A stretch of DNA of 38,457 nt from a virus, in IMG/VR virus record IMGVR_UViG_3300044720_000008, positions 1 to 38,457 of that record, one strand, 5' to 3'. A program made the position numbers and the translations under genes. The notes under the pieces were generated by a model, which ran no database searches, had not been told where the DNA came from, and saw only the letters and a list, made by a program, of their open reading frames with translations. Every line of letters starts with the position of its first letter. The stretch's first letter is position 1. Shown in pieces: positions 13,460 to 22,822 of the stretch.

Positions 13460-14023
13460 TTAGTACGTCCAGCGAGCAGGATTTAATGGAGTAGCTTGCG
13501 GAGTGTGGTTATTAGCACCAGCTAGATGGCGCATATCAATGTGACTGATTGCACCATTGCGATCCCCAATACCAGAGAAAATTTGTAGACTAGCTACTTT
13601 ACGCCACCCGCAAATTTGAGGAATATCAGCAGCATACCCCAGCACATGCATGCTGTCTTGCTCTCCTCCTACAGCTGCGTTGTGGGCAGGATCACGGTAA
13701 GCATCAATAACATGAATTGGCATATTAAGTGAATCTCTAAGCTTTTCAAGTGCTGCAAGTAACTCACGTTTCACATAGCAATCCCCATTACCATGAGAAC
13801 GCAACTCATCCACTACAAAATTCTGGCTCAAATGAGGGAGGTTAGCTAACGCTGCTTGTGTATTAGCACCTGGAATAGAGTCAACTGTCAACCAAGGACC
13901 GATATTAAAAGCCATCTGAAATCTAGCAACAGCAGCCTTTGTATTAGGTCCAAGCTCCCCATCAATTTTACCACAGGGAAAACCGTGAGTTGCAAGAAGT
14001 GATTGAATTTGTTTTGTGTCCAT
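13460..14023 (-). CDS. Endolysin: peptidoglycan-binding domain + M15 peptidase
   Basis: Residues 1-60 form a PG_binding_1 domain (QSLLATHGFPCGKIDGELG, then NTKAAVARFQ). Residues about 75-170 match zinc peptidases of family M15 (PF08291 type): AYRDPAHNAAVGG, SMHVLGYAADI with H126 and D133, and SHIDMRH with H161 as final ligand. It should cleave peptide cross-links in host peptidoglycan at lysis. No signal peptide is seen, so holin-dependent release is expected. Start ATG overlaps the upstream stop. Confidence 0.9.
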   Translation of the reverse strand: MDTKQIQSLLATHGFPCGKIDGELGPNTKAAVARFQMAFNIGPWLTVDSIPGANTQAALANLPHLSQNFVVDELRSHGNGDCYVKRELLAALEKLRDSLNMPIHVIDAYRDPAHNAAVGGEQDSMHVLGYAADIPQICGWRKVASLQIFSGIGDRNGAISHIDMRHLAGANNHTPQATPLNPARWTY

Positions 14024-16755
14024 TATCCGCCAGCAGCCTTTTTCTTAGCGTTACGAATAGAAGCTTTCAATGGTACTTGTTGCCTTCTCAGTTCAGCCGC
14101 CTGTTGACCAGGTGTTACCTTATAAACTCCAGCACCAGTTAAGTAGTTAAGAGTTTGAGGAGACATCACCTTTTGCTTGCCAGTTAGCAGCTTATAGATC
14201 TGATTCACTGGGGAGAGTTGACTAGCAAGGTAACTTGTATTACTCCCTACAGGGGCTCCGCTGAAGGCAGCTTGCCCCATAGCCTGTTCAACTGGAATAC
14301 GAATAGCTGGGTTAGTTTGAGAAAGCAAATTCCTTAGAACGCCAGACTTGCCACCCTCAGCAAACTTACCAATATCATTAAAGGGCAAAGCAGGAACACC
14401 AAACTTAGAACCACCAAGATCAATTGGAGACATCTCTTTCAGCCATTTAGGAATAGAATCTAGTGGCCCTGCATTATATCCTTTATCAGTTCCAAGAAGA
14501 CGCTGAATTGCAGCCTGTCCCTTAGGGATAGTGGCTACTCTACCTGGATGAAGTGCAAGAGCCTCCAGCTGTAGAGGAAGGTTCTTACGAGTCCAAGTAT
14601 AGAATGGCATGATTCTCTTAAGCTTAGTCTTTTCAAAATCCGTCATGTCGCCGTAGTCAATGTTAATCTTACGGACCTTAGCGCCAGCCCTACTGGCAGC
14701 TTCTCTGATATCTTTTTCTGTAGAGTCCTTTGTAAGATTAGCACCTTCCTTCTTGAACTGTTCAATGAAATTAGCCATACGTGTAAAGTCTTCACGCTTC
14801 TCAGCTATGTTTCCTACAGTCCCTTTGAAGCCATGATAGGCTTTACCCAGCCCACCAGAAGGGTCGGCTTGCAGTTCTCCCAAAGTGAAACCTGGCTTAG
14901 CACCTGCTTCAACGTTATGACGAAGAATATCAGTACCAGAGAAAGTTCTTTCTCCCACCTTAACAGCTACTTTCTCAGGATCACCATAGACTATCTTACC
15001 TGCCGTAGCGTATCTTTCAGGGTTGGTCACTCCACCGAGTACAAAGTTATTCCAAGCATCCCCAACTAAGTTACGTACGTGGTGTCCTGGGTTAGCAGCA
15101 GTATTCCAGAACTTCCATTGATTCTGAACCTTGTCAAAATGCTTGAGAAACTCTCCAACTAGCTTATCACTACCGTGCATTGCTTCCATAGCTTTGTATG
15201 AATCAGCAATGTGTGCAGGAAATAAAGTAGTTTTGGGAACATATGGAGAATCAACTGACTTGTATCCTAGTTCCTTAAGATTAGCTCTACCTTCCTTAGT
15301 AGCGAACAACTTCTTTACTTCATTATTATTTGTATCAACACCAAAGTGTTCCGCTACTTGCTTAGACCACTCAGCCCTAGCAATACCCCCATGAGAAGCA
15401 CCAATACGCTTCATAAGGATATCATCAATAGGCAGAACTGGATCAAGTCCTAATGACTTAGCATGAGCAAGAGATTCAATAGTTCTAGGCATAGTGAAGC
15501 CAGGCCTGTCAGCCCCGATAGCCTTTAGCTTCTTAAGAGCCTGGGCGTCATTCTCAGCAGTCTTGTAGTAGTGTGGTACGTAGTTTTCCCGTCTAGCTTC
15601 ACTGAAAGTAAGAGGCCTACCTGTTTTCTTATCCAAGTGAACGCCTGTATCTACTTCATGCTGTAGACGCTCATCTAAAATCTTACGTGCTTCATCTACG
15701 TATGTACCAAGATCCTTACCATTCTCTGCCTTAACTCCGTGAAGAGAACTAGTTGCCACTTCGCTAGTAATAGGATTTGTTACAGGACCTTTTTCAGCAG
15801 CATGAGTGACTAACTCAAGTTCATGTGGCTTCAAATCTTTGAATATAGATTTGACTCCTCGCATATCTTGCTCTGCTTTAGCAATCCCCCTAAGCTGAGA
15901 TTCACGCTTAATTACGTTAGTCATTTCAGGGAATTTGAAAGAAGTACGAAAAGCCTCGTTAGCTAATGCCCCAGCCTTAGTACCAGCAACAGCTTTCCCC
16001 GCCTTAGCTACAGCTGAGTAGGCCTTTTCAGATTCGGCTACGGGCTTACCAAACATCTTGAGAACTACCTTACCGGGGGCATCAGTCTTAGCTCCAGCAT
16101 AGGCTGCTTCTCCAGCTTTGAGAGCCTCAGGATAAGCTGCTCGTCTTGCAGCGCTCTCACCTTTACCTACAGCCTTAGCAATAGTCTTTTCTTTCTCAGC
16201 TACATCTACACCTTTAGCTGCGTATCCAGCTTCCTTAGTTCCCTTCGCTACTTGACCTGCTTCTTCAATAGCTCTAATAGTTTCAGGCTTAGCGAAGTGT
16301 TCAGCAATTGCTCCCAGTTTAGCAGTTTTAGCTAGGCCCTCTCCACCAGCTTTAACAACCCCACCACCTACATAAGTGAGGGGATCAGTTAAAACATCAC
16401 CGACTAAACTAAGACCAGCTTTAAGAGGTTTATTCCTATTAATACTTTGAAAAGCTCCACCATGCCCACGTTCAATAATGGAACCTACGTCAGTCTTAGA
16501 CTTACCAGCAAGTCCAGAAACTACACCTCTAGCTACATCTCCTACACCCTTACCCTCTGCTAGTCTAGCAATAGGCTCGTCTACTGCATACATAGGTCTA
16601 CTAATAACGTCAAAGATACGTGACAAAATAGAGGGCCCGCCCTTCTTAACGGACCCTCCTTGAGCTTGTACCTTAGCTGCCATTGCACCAGTCTGTGCCT
16701 TAGTCTTAGCAACAGACATTCTAGCAATAGCATCTTGCACAGCTTGACTAGGCAT
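14023..16755 (-). CDS. Large internal virion (DNA ejection) protein, 910 aa
   Basis: Large A/K-rich helical protein. A central segment (about residues 545-760, with NQWKFWNTAANPGHHVRNLVG, FTRMANFIEQF, IDYGDMTDFEKTKLKRIMPFYTWTRKNLP) resembles the large polyvalent-protein-associated domain (LPD38 type, from memory) found in internal proteins of short-tailed phages. Such proteins sit in the capsid core and are ejected with DNA. It is the last and longest of three internal-protein genes ahead of the endolysin. The C-terminus is basic (RNAKKKAAGG). Confidence 0.75.
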   Translation of the reverse strand: MPSQAVQDAIARMSVAKTKAQTGAMAAKVQAQGGSVKKGGPSILSRIFDVISRPMYAVDEPIARLAEGKGVGDVARGVVSGLAGKSKTDVGSIIERGHGGAFQSINRNKPLKAGLSLVGDVLTDPLTYVGGGVVKAGGEGLAKTAKLGAIAEHFAKPETIRAIEEAGQVAKGTKEAGYAAKGVDVAEKEKTIAKAVGKGESAARRAAYPEALKAGEAAYAGAKTDAPGKVVLKMFGKPVAESEKAYSAVAKAGKAVAGTKAGALANEAFRTSFKFPEMTNVIKRESQLRGIAKAEQDMRGVKSIFKDLKPHELELVTHAAEKGPVTNPITSEVATSSLHGVKAENGKDLGTYVDEARKILDERLQHEVDTGVHLDKKTGRPLTFSEARRENYVPHYYKTAENDAQALKKLKAIGADRPGFTMPRTIESLAHAKSLGLDPVLPIDDILMKRIGASHGGIARAEWSKQVAEHFGVDTNNNEVKKLFATKEGRANLKELGYKSVDSPYVPKTTLFPAHIADSYKAMEAMHGSDKLVGEFLKHFDKVQNQWKFWNTAANPGHHVRNLVGDAWNNFVLGGVTNPERYATAGKIVYGDPEKVAVKVGERTFSGTDILRHNVEAGAKPGFTLGELQADPSGGLGKAYHGFKGTVGNIAEKREDFTRMANFIEQFKKEGANLTKDSTEKDIREAASRAGAKVRKINIDYGDMTDFEKTKLKRIMPFYTWTRKNLPLQLEALALHPGRVATIPKGQAAIQRLLGTDKGYNAGPLDSIPKWLKEMSPIDLGGSKFGVPALPFNDIGKFAEGGKSGVLRNLLSQTNPAIRIPVEQAMGQAAFSGAPVGSNTSYLASQLSPVNQIYKLLTGKQKVMSPQTLNYLTGAGVYKVTPGQQAAELRRQQVPLKASIRNAKKKAAGG

Positions 16756-18018
16756 CTACTTGACCTTCGCGCCAATTTGCTTAGCTGTACCCACGTTTTG
16801 ATACCTGAGCTTGAGTGCTTCCAGCAGAGTGTTAAGGGGGACCTGGTATCCAGCATCCCCGTACGTACTACCAGAAGACTTGTACCCACTAAGATCTACA
16901 GTATTGCCTTTAGTAAGGCCCTGAGCCTGCTGAACCAAATACGTGTATGGACTCACATTCAGTGACCCAGCTATAGGAGCGCCTTGATTAATGAAGTTTA
17001 GAATACCAGCATACTGAGTGCCATTGATGTTCTTAGCATTTACTCTCTGATCATTAACAAAGTCCATCAAATCCTGCGTACCTGAAGCATCGTCCTTGTA
17101 CGTTAGAGTAGAATCCAAACCAGCTTGATTTTTCTGAATGGTTTGACCCTTAATGATATTATCAAGAGAAGTAGGGTCATTCTTAGCATCAGCATTTTGC
17201 TGTGCAATACCCAGGTTTGCAGCTTGAATGTAATGAGAGAAAGCATCATTAGCTGCTTGCCTATCAGCAGCGTTTCTTGAGGTAGTAGCTTGACTAAGGA
17301 GGGTTCTGAATGCAGGACCCTCAGTCTGAGCCAAATCAGAAAATTTTTGAAGCTGAGTTGCAATTGACTGGTTAGTAGTCGTCTGCAATTGACCAATTAC
17401 CTTCAACACCTGAGTAGCTACATCAGCCCTTTTCTGAGCGTAATTCTGTACGGAATCTCCTACAGCTTTCTGAGCTATACCCTGTAGAGCAGTTCCTAGA
17501 CCGCCAATATTAGCTAGTGATCCAGCCTTACCCGTAGCTATTCTACTCTGCTGAGTCGCTTGATTAGCCATTAATCTGGAAATAGGATCGTTACCATAGG
17601 CGTCAGCTTTAAGAGCTTGAGTTTGCCCTAACTGACCTGCACTACTTTTAATACGATCCATAATGCTTTGACTAGATTGATTTACGGTATTGGCTGCTTC
17701 ATCATAAGCAGAGCCAATTTTTTGAGTACCTTGAGAAAAGATATCTCCAATAGCACCAACACCACTTTGAAGTTTCTGAGCTACTTGATTTCCAATATCA
17801 GAGATCTTCTGGTCGGCTACTTGACCATACTGCTGCTGAGTTTGAATATCAGTACCAAGAACTTGATTCAACTGATTAATGGTGTTAGTAATACTACTCT
17901 CTTGTGGCGCATACGTCATCGCCATTTGATCTCTAGTAGACTGCACGTCCACAGGATTAGCTCCAGCAGGTGCAGCAATACTCTGATAAATTGATGGAAG
18001 TGTAACAGGAGCAGCCAT
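16756..18018 (-). CDS. Internal virion protein, Q/A-rich coiled coil, 420 aa
   Basis: Low-complexity helical protein rich in Q, A, N and S with long heptad stretches (ITNTINQLNQVLGTDIQTQQ, SAYDEAANTVNQSSQSIMDR). No catalytic motif. Comparable in make-up and genome position to the gp14/gp15-like ejection proteins of podoviruses, between the tail genes and the 910-aa protein. Adjoins both neighbours without gaps. Assignment rests on context and composition. Confidence 0.65.
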   Translation of the reverse strand: MAAPVTLPSIYQSIAAPAGANPVDVQSTRDQMAMTYAPQESSITNTINQLNQVLGTDIQTQQQYGQVADQKISDIGNQVAQKLQSGVGAIGDIFSQGTQKIGSAYDEAANTVNQSSQSIMDRIKSSAGQLGQTQALKADAYGNDPISRLMANQATQQSRIATGKAGSLANIGGLGTALQGIAQKAVGDSVQNYAQKRADVATQVLKVIGQLQTTTNQSIATQLQKFSDLAQTEGPAFRTLLSQATTSRNAADRQAANDAFSHYIQAANLGIAQQNADAKNDPTSLDNIIKGQTIQKNQAGLDSTLTYKDDASGTQDLMDFVNDQRVNAKNINGTQYAGILNFINQGAPIAGSLNVSPYTYLVQQAQGLTKGNTVDLSGYKSSGSTYGDAGYQVPLNTLLEALKLRYQNVGTAKQIGAKVK

Positions 18019-19133
18019 CAGAATAGCCTCGGAATATAGCCAGTGGGGTTAGCTGCCACTCTATTATTGATATTAGTAGCTACTTGAGAAATAGGGGTAG
18101 GGGGTAATCCAGCTAGTGGAGCAGGAGTATTAGTAGGGCCAACTGCATAGGCTTGAATCTTAGCCCAAATGTCTGGAGTTATATCAGCAGTTGCAGGAAG
18201 CCCGAGCTTTTGCTTCAATTGTGCTAAAGCTTGCTGAGTCTTGATTCCAATAATTCCATCAATGGGGCCAGGATTAAAACCTACGGCTGAAAGAGTAGAC
18301 TGCAATAGCTTAGGATCAATTCCACTATCTGCTGCTTGCTGTTGTGGGGTCTTTGCAGCAGGGGGTGGAGCAGCCTGCAAAGCCTTTTGAATCACTGTAG
18401 CTGGATTTGTAGGCGGTAACGACATTTGCCCTGTAGGAGTAGCTTGAGGCTGAACCAATGAGGTAATAGTGGTAGTGAGGTTATTCAACCATTGACGATT
18501 AGCATCTGCTGTAGTTTTAGCAGAGTTAGCTGCTGCCTCATCTGCTGCTACCTGAGTCTGTCTTGCAGTCTCTCTAGTACCCCTATCAATTTCAGCCTGT
18601 GTGAGTTGATTTTGAAAACCAGTCTGCTTATCAGTAAAGTCTCTTTGAATATCCTCAAGAGTACGTTGCTTACCCTGAGCAAGTTGACCTAACTGCGTTT
18701 GATACCCCTCTCCAATTCTACCCTGCTCAGACACGTTAATGCCAGAATAACCAATACCCTGATTAGCTAGCTTATTCTGCAAATTAGATAAATTCTGTGT
18801 ATTAGTTTTTCCAGCAGTATCTACAGCTGTATTGTAATCCTCTCCTGCCCGCTGAGTTTGTAGATCTTTACTTGAAGATAATCCAGCCAATCCAGCATTG
18901 ATTTGATTCTTAGTAGCTTCGTACTGAGGATCAAATGCCATTGGAGCAGGTGCAGCCGGTGTAGCAGGAGCTGCCGGTAAACTAGCAGCAATACCTGCAT
19001 TAATTTGCTCTAACGTACTAGCACCAGGAGCATTAGGGCCAAGCGTAGGCAAGCCGGTAATAGCAGCAGGAGCTTGTGCAGCTACAGTACTAGCTCCCGT
19101 CTTAGCTGCTGGCAATAGTGCAGTCAGATTCAT
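18018..19133 (-). CDS. Virion protein with C-terminal peptidoglycan-binding domain, 371 aa
   Basis: Alanine/proline-rich N-terminus, a Q-rich coiled-coil middle (about 75-220), and a PG_binding_1 domain near residues 265-335 (LLQSTLSAVGFNPGPIDGII, then IKTQQALAQLKQKLGL). A wall-binding domain in an internal/tail protein suggests a role in crossing the cell wall during DNA ejection. No lytic domain is visible beside it. Located first of three ejection-type genes. Confidence 0.7.
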   Translation of the reverse strand: MNLTALLPAAKTGASTVAAQAPAAITGLPTLGPNAPGASTLEQINAGIAASLPAAPATPAAPAPMAFDPQYEATKNQINAGLAGLSSSKDLQTQRAGEDYNTAVDTAGKTNTQNLSNLQNKLANQGIGYSGINVSEQGRIGEGYQTQLGQLAQGKQRTLEDIQRDFTDKQTGFQNQLTQAEIDRGTRETARQTQVAADEAAANSAKTTADANRQWLNNLTTTITSLVQPQATPTGQMSLPPTNPATVIQKALQAAPPPAAKTPQQQAADSGIDPKLLQSTLSAVGFNPGPIDGIIGIKTQQALAQLKQKLGLPATADITPDIWAKIQAYAVGPTNTPAPLAGLPPTPISQVATNINNRVAANPTGYIPRLF

Positions 19134-19516
19134 TATCTACCTCTTTGAAGTTTCCTCTGTGCTGCTGCCTGAAAAGCCATCTGTGCTGACTTATTTTGCA
19201 TTGCTGCTGATGCCTGCTGTAAACCAGGACTAGGTGCTTGTGGTGTAATAGACTGTTGCAATCCCTGTAGAGCTTGTGGCATGGGTGGAGTAGCTTGAGG
19301 AGGTGGTGCGCCACCTGTTTGAGCCATAACAGCTTGTACAGCTTGTGGACTTACAGCAGTAGGGGGACGCCCCATATCAGGACCTCCAGGACCAGACTGC
19401 GCGTTATTACCAGCTGGGTACATATTTTTTCCCCGAGCTAATTCTCCTACAGGGCCTCTTGAATCTTTAAGGCCCTGCATTCTTTTAGCTACCTCTTCCA
19501 TAGGATCTACTGCCAT
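19133..19516 (-). CDS. Small virion-region protein with C-terminal RKLQRG motif, 127 aa
   Basis: P/Q/A-rich, mostly disordered protein with an acidic-basic N-terminus (VDPMEEVAKRMQGLKDSRG) and a C-terminus ending FQAAAQRKLQRGR. That ending recurs in three other small late proteins of this window. AAGGAG lies well placed before ATG 19516. The stop overlaps the next ATG. Possibly a minor structural or assembly factor; function unknown. Confidence 0.6.
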   Translation of the reverse strand: MAVDPMEEVAKRMQGLKDSRGPVGELARGKNMYPAGNNAQSGPGGPDMGRPPTAVSPQAVQAVMAQTGGAPPPQATPPMPQALQGLQQSITPQAPSPGLQQASAAMQNKSAQMAFQAAAQRKLQRGR

Positions 19517-19524
19517 TAGACTCC

Positions 19525-20127
19525 TTAAGAAGCTGCTTCGTATACGAAATTTAAACGAATCTGGTTGTTAACACCCCAAGCAAAAGGAGTAGTATTGCCT
19601 GCTATAATACCCGATGCTACACCCATCCTAAATGACTGTACGCCATTATCTTGAAAGACCGTGATATGAAACAGGGCCCCGTTATAGGCATATCCACTAC
19701 CTACTACCGCTGTGAATCCATCAGAGTTAGCCGCCGGAGCAACAGGAGCGCTAAGTGAATAAAATCCTGAACCGGCGTTAGTACCTGACGAACCAAATGT
19801 TACGTTAGCCTTGCCAATAATAGTGCGACCAATCCGCACATAGCGCCCCATAACCGAACTACCAGCGCCTAGCGTGGGGTTCGTAGTGTCTGCCGTCAAG
19901 GAAGGCGTATACGACGTCCACGCTTCAGAAGATATTTTTACTAAAGTAATAGAACTATCTTGTATATCTACTGTTGAAATGCTACCATCTTTAATATTAA
20001 TACTATCTAGTTTATTTACAATATCTTGAATCTTATTGTAGTTAAGCTGTACGTTATCTCTAAACAACAATAAACCACTATCTGTTGTTTCAAGAATAGG
20101 TACAGGATCAAGACTAAGTAAAGGCAT
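19525..20127 (-). CDS. Tail fibre/appendage protein, 200 aa
   Basis: N-terminal short helical region (LFRDNVQLNYNKIQDIVNKL), a repeat-like DGSISTVDIQDSSITLVKIS segment typical of phage fibre collars, then a beta-sandwich-like C-terminal domain starting WTSYTPSLT...NPTLGAGSS with GRYVRIGRTI, a pattern widespread in tail fibre and receptor-binding proteins. Lies next to the tail nozzle gene with 1-bp overlap. Receptor binding is plausible but not shown. Confidence 0.7.
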   Translation of the reverse strand: MPLLSLDPVPILETTDSGLLLFRDNVQLNYNKIQDIVNKLDSINIKDGSISTVDIQDSSITLVKISSEAWTSYTPSLTADTTNPTLGAGSSVMGRYVRIGRTIIGKANVTFGSSGTNAGSGFYSLSAPVAPAANSDGFTAVVGSGYAYNGALFHITVFQDNGVQSFRMGVASGIIAGNTTPFAWGVNNQIRLNFVYEAAS

Positions 20128-21644
20128 TACGGAGCCCCAGAAGCAGAGATATGAGTCTTAACAGTGAAGTGCATTTCACCACGATAGAATGAAAATGGAC
20201 TAGTTAGAGAATGTACACAGTTCAGTTGAAAGACTCTACATCTCCCAGCTCCTGGAATCTTATACGCTTTGCGAAGTGTAGCATGGAATCCAGGAGATGT
20301 TGAAGCTCTGGAAGAACCATCTCCAATCATGTTGAATAGAGGACTTCCTCTTGCAGTATACTCTAAACTATTCCATTTATTGCGCCAATACCAATCTATA
20401 AAGCTTGAATACTCTTTAGAAGTAAACTGAGATGGATAAGCAGTACCTGTACCTACAGTACCGTACTGAAAACCATCAGCAAATGAATTATACCCTGACG
20501 CCAAAAATGTGTCATAACCTGCCGAACTAACAGCATCTTCTAGCATTTCATAAATATTAGTGCCATCTATTAAAACAAATGCAGTCTCAGAAGAACCACC
20601 CTCATTAGGAGGTAATACATAAAAATCAGTAGGTGTGCCAATTCCACCAACACCAAAAACCCAATTAGACCAAGCTTTAGTTAATAAATTATAAACATAA
20701 AAATAAGACCCATAAGCAGTACTAGCCATCATTATAAGATTAAAACCCCAAAGAGCTAATCTCCAAGTAGAAGATCCAATGATGACATTACTATATAGTA
20801 ATTGAGTACGATCCCAAATATTTTGACTTAAGTTAACAAAGCTTGTTCCATTAGTCTTCACTAAACCTTGAGAAGAAATGAAATAAACTTCATTATCATA
20901 AGACAAAACAGCGCTACCGGAGTTAGCAGAAGAACGGGCGCACCCAAGTGTATTATTTATTTTACGAAGAACCCAATCAGCAGGACTAGTACCTTGAACA
21001 TAAAGAGTCCAAACTGAATAGTTCTTAAAAATAAACAGCAAGTCCCCAACAGAAATAATAGCTGAAATTCTATCATAATAATCTACACCAACATCAAGGG
21101 AACTAGCAACCTGCCAAGTATCTGGTGCGTTAGGATCAGAAAAATATATACGACTTGGGTTAAGTGTAAGTCCAGCTGCAAACAAACGCCCTTTATGATA
21201 ATCAGCTGCTATAGAAACAGGTGAGTTTGTAAGTACAGCACCTACTGTATTAAAGGCAGTAAACTTATGAATACCATCAGAAAACCCACCATATAGTGTA
21301 CCATTAACGTACTTAACCCAACTAAGACCTGAAGCTCCTGTAATGTTATTGGTACCTGGAGACCCTAAACTCCAAGTAAAGGCTGAAGGGGAGCCATTAA
21401 AAATAAGCCTTCCATTAAGATTATCCGGTCCAATAATATTGTAAGGGGAGTTAGGAAGTGCAGGGGAATTAGTCTTCCAAAAACCAGGCCTCTTTACAAT
21501 ATTACCATCTTGATCAAAATATATATTCTTGGCAACAACTAACTCATTATCTGCAATCTCAGTTGGTGGTGTTTGAGTATTCAACCCACCGCCAAAAAGC
21601 ATCTCACGCTGTGTATACCGTAAAGTTCTTACATTGGGCGGCAT
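20127..21644 (-). CDS. Tail tube/nozzle protein (T7 gp12 / P22 gp10-like), 505 aa
   Basis: Beta-rich protein beginning FGGGLNTQTPPTEIADNELVVAKNIYFDQDGNIVKRPG, the usual opening of podovirus tail hub/nozzle proteins, where chain residues alternate in propeller-like repeats (LNGRLIFNG, VNGTLYGGF, HKGRLFAAG, YDNEVYFIS). Follows the adaptor gene, as in other short-tailed phages. It would form the distal end of the short tail tube. Start overlaps the adaptor stop. Confidence 0.75.
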   Translation of the reverse strand: MPPNVRTLRYTQREMLFGGGLNTQTPPTEIADNELVVAKNIYFDQDGNIVKRPGFWKTNSPALPNSPYNIIGPDNLNGRLIFNGSPSAFTWSLGSPGTNNITGASGLSWVKYVNGTLYGGFSDGIHKFTAFNTVGAVLTNSPVSIAADYHKGRLFAAGLTLNPSRIYFSDPNAPDTWQVASSLDVGVDYYDRISAIISVGDLLFIFKNYSVWTLYVQGTSPADWVLRKINNTLGCARSSANSGSAVLSYDNEVYFISSQGLVKTNGTSFVNLSQNIWDRTQLLYSNVIIGSSTWRLALWGFNLIMMASTAYGSYFYVYNLLTKAWSNWVFGVGGIGTPTDFYVLPPNEGGSSETAFVLIDGTNIYEMLEDAVSSAGYDTFLASGYNSFADGFQYGTVGTGTAYPSQFTSKEYSSFIDWYWRNKWNSLEYTARGSPLFNMIGDGSSRASTSPGFHATLRKAYKIPGAGRCRVFQLNCVHSLTSPFSFYRGEMHFTVKTHISASGAP

Positions 21645-22273
21645 CAGCCATCACCAGCACAAAGCTGAACACTAGGATAACTATCGGACTGTTCTATCTG
21701 AGAATCATAGATAGTCTTAAGCAATCTCATATCATAATCCTGTTTCGCCTGCTGTGCAGCAGCCCACTCCTGGTCCTGCTCCCAAGCATGCCACAGACAG
21801 AAACGTACAAGATCCTCATGAAACATTGTAGGAATTTCAGGAGTTTGACCAGAGGTAGTTAGTGAAGTTGCGTATCTAATATACCACACAGTAAGCCCAT
21901 TAGTAATGTTGGCAGGTGGTATGGGATAGAGATTAAATTTACGCTGCCAGTGAAAATAGTACAGTGTGCTGCTCTGCATAGGCGATGAGAGACGATCAGG
22001 AAACAGCATATCAATACTCTGTAGAGTCAGTCTAACCATCTTGATACCATTGACCATCAACCGCTGCTCTTTAATGAAGTCAGCAGGATATGCGTATTGA
22101 TCTGTTCCTGCAACAATATTAGCAGTATAAGGGGCCTCAAGACACTCAGACTTACGACAAATATCCATCTGCCCGTCATTGATCCAATCAAGGATCATAG
22201 TATCATTAATCTGAGCCTGAGCAGTATCCCCAAAGATATTCTTTACCCTAGTCTGGATCTCACTAACTAACAT
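21644..22273 (-). CDS. Head-tail adaptor protein (gp6/gp11-like), 209 aa
   Basis: Begins MLVSEIQTRVKNIFGDTAQAQINDTMILDWINDGQMDICRK, divided into helices typical of portal-adaptor proteins of short-tailed phages, then GTDQYAYPADFIKEQRLMV. Such proteins bind below the portal ring. The frame is open to 22303, but ATG 22273 has AGGTGG just upstream and overlaps the preceding stop by a few bases. Position between head protein and nozzle protein supports the call. Confidence 0.7.
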   Translation of the reverse strand: MLVSEIQTRVKNIFGDTAQAQINDTMILDWINDGQMDICRKSECLEAPYTANIVAGTDQYAYPADFIKEQRLMVNGIKMVRLTLQSIDMLFPDRLSSPMQSSTLYYFHWQRKFNLYPIPPANITNGLTVWYIRYATSLTTSGQTPEIPTMFHEDLVRFCLWHAWEQDQEWAAAQQAKQDYDMRLLKTIYDSQIEQSDSYPSVQLCAGDG

Positions 22274-22742
22274 CCTCCACCTTCCAGCTAGGCTTGGGGT
22301 CATCGTCCACAGTTACTAGTTTATCGCCATCTTTGAAAGTATACCGCCCTTTGGGTGACTTAAGAATGTGGGTGGTGAGATCATTTGCCTCTCCCATTCT
22401 CTCTTGGAAGCGTCTCCCTTCCCTTTGACGCAAACTAGCATTATGCTTATCCACAGAAGACAGAACGTCAACCATATGACAATCTGCCATCCTAATGCGT
22501 TCCAAAACCCTTTCATCGAGTTGCCAGGCATAGAAGATCACCCTCCACTCGCCATCATTACAGCGTTCAATAATTCTATACGGAGCATCTCCCATTGCAG
22601 CAGCACGTTCTAAGTATTGTACTTTAAGATTGGGGTCATACTCATAGATCTTCTGTACAACGTTTAGAACGTCCTGCTCAACAAAAGTACTGTCATCCAA
22701 CTTAACCATTCCAGTTGGGTTATGGAGTTCATCCCACGACAT
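22263..22742 (-). CDS. Head-associated hypothetical protein, 159 aa
   Basis: Alpha/beta protein with YEYDPNLKVQYLERAAAMGDAPYRIIE and WRVIFYAWQLDERVLERI segments; a structural-region protein of unknown role. The frame is open to 22790, but that region is the terminator stem. ATG 22742 is preceded by AAGGAGAGATAGC, a clear ribosome-binding site, so translation should start there. First gene after the capsid terminator, which probably reduces its expression relative to capsid. Confidence 0.7.
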   Translation of the reverse strand: MSWDELHNPTGMVKLDDSTFVEQDVLNVVQKIYEYDPNLKVQYLERAAAMGDAPYRIIERCNDGEWRVIFYAWQLDERVLERIRMADCHMVDVLSSVDKHNASLRQREGRRFQERMGEANDLTTHILKSPKGRYTFKDGDKLVTVDDDPKPSWKVEDVS

Positions 22743-22753
22743 GCTATCTCTCC

Positions 22754-22809
22754 TTGAAAAAGCCCTACAGGGCAGTAGGGGAAGGCCCAAAAACTACTGC
22801 CCTGTAGGG
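22754..22809 (-). terminator. Leftward terminator after the major capsid gene
   Basis: Perfect 16-bp stem (22763-22778 with 22794-22809; CCCTACAGGGCAGTAG in each direction) with a 15-nt loop. In the leftward RNA it is followed by CTTTTTC. Placed between capsid and head-tail genes, it should give a capsid-rich transcript with partial read-through downstream. Confidence 0.9.
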
Positions 22810-22822
22810 ATTTAATTAGCTC

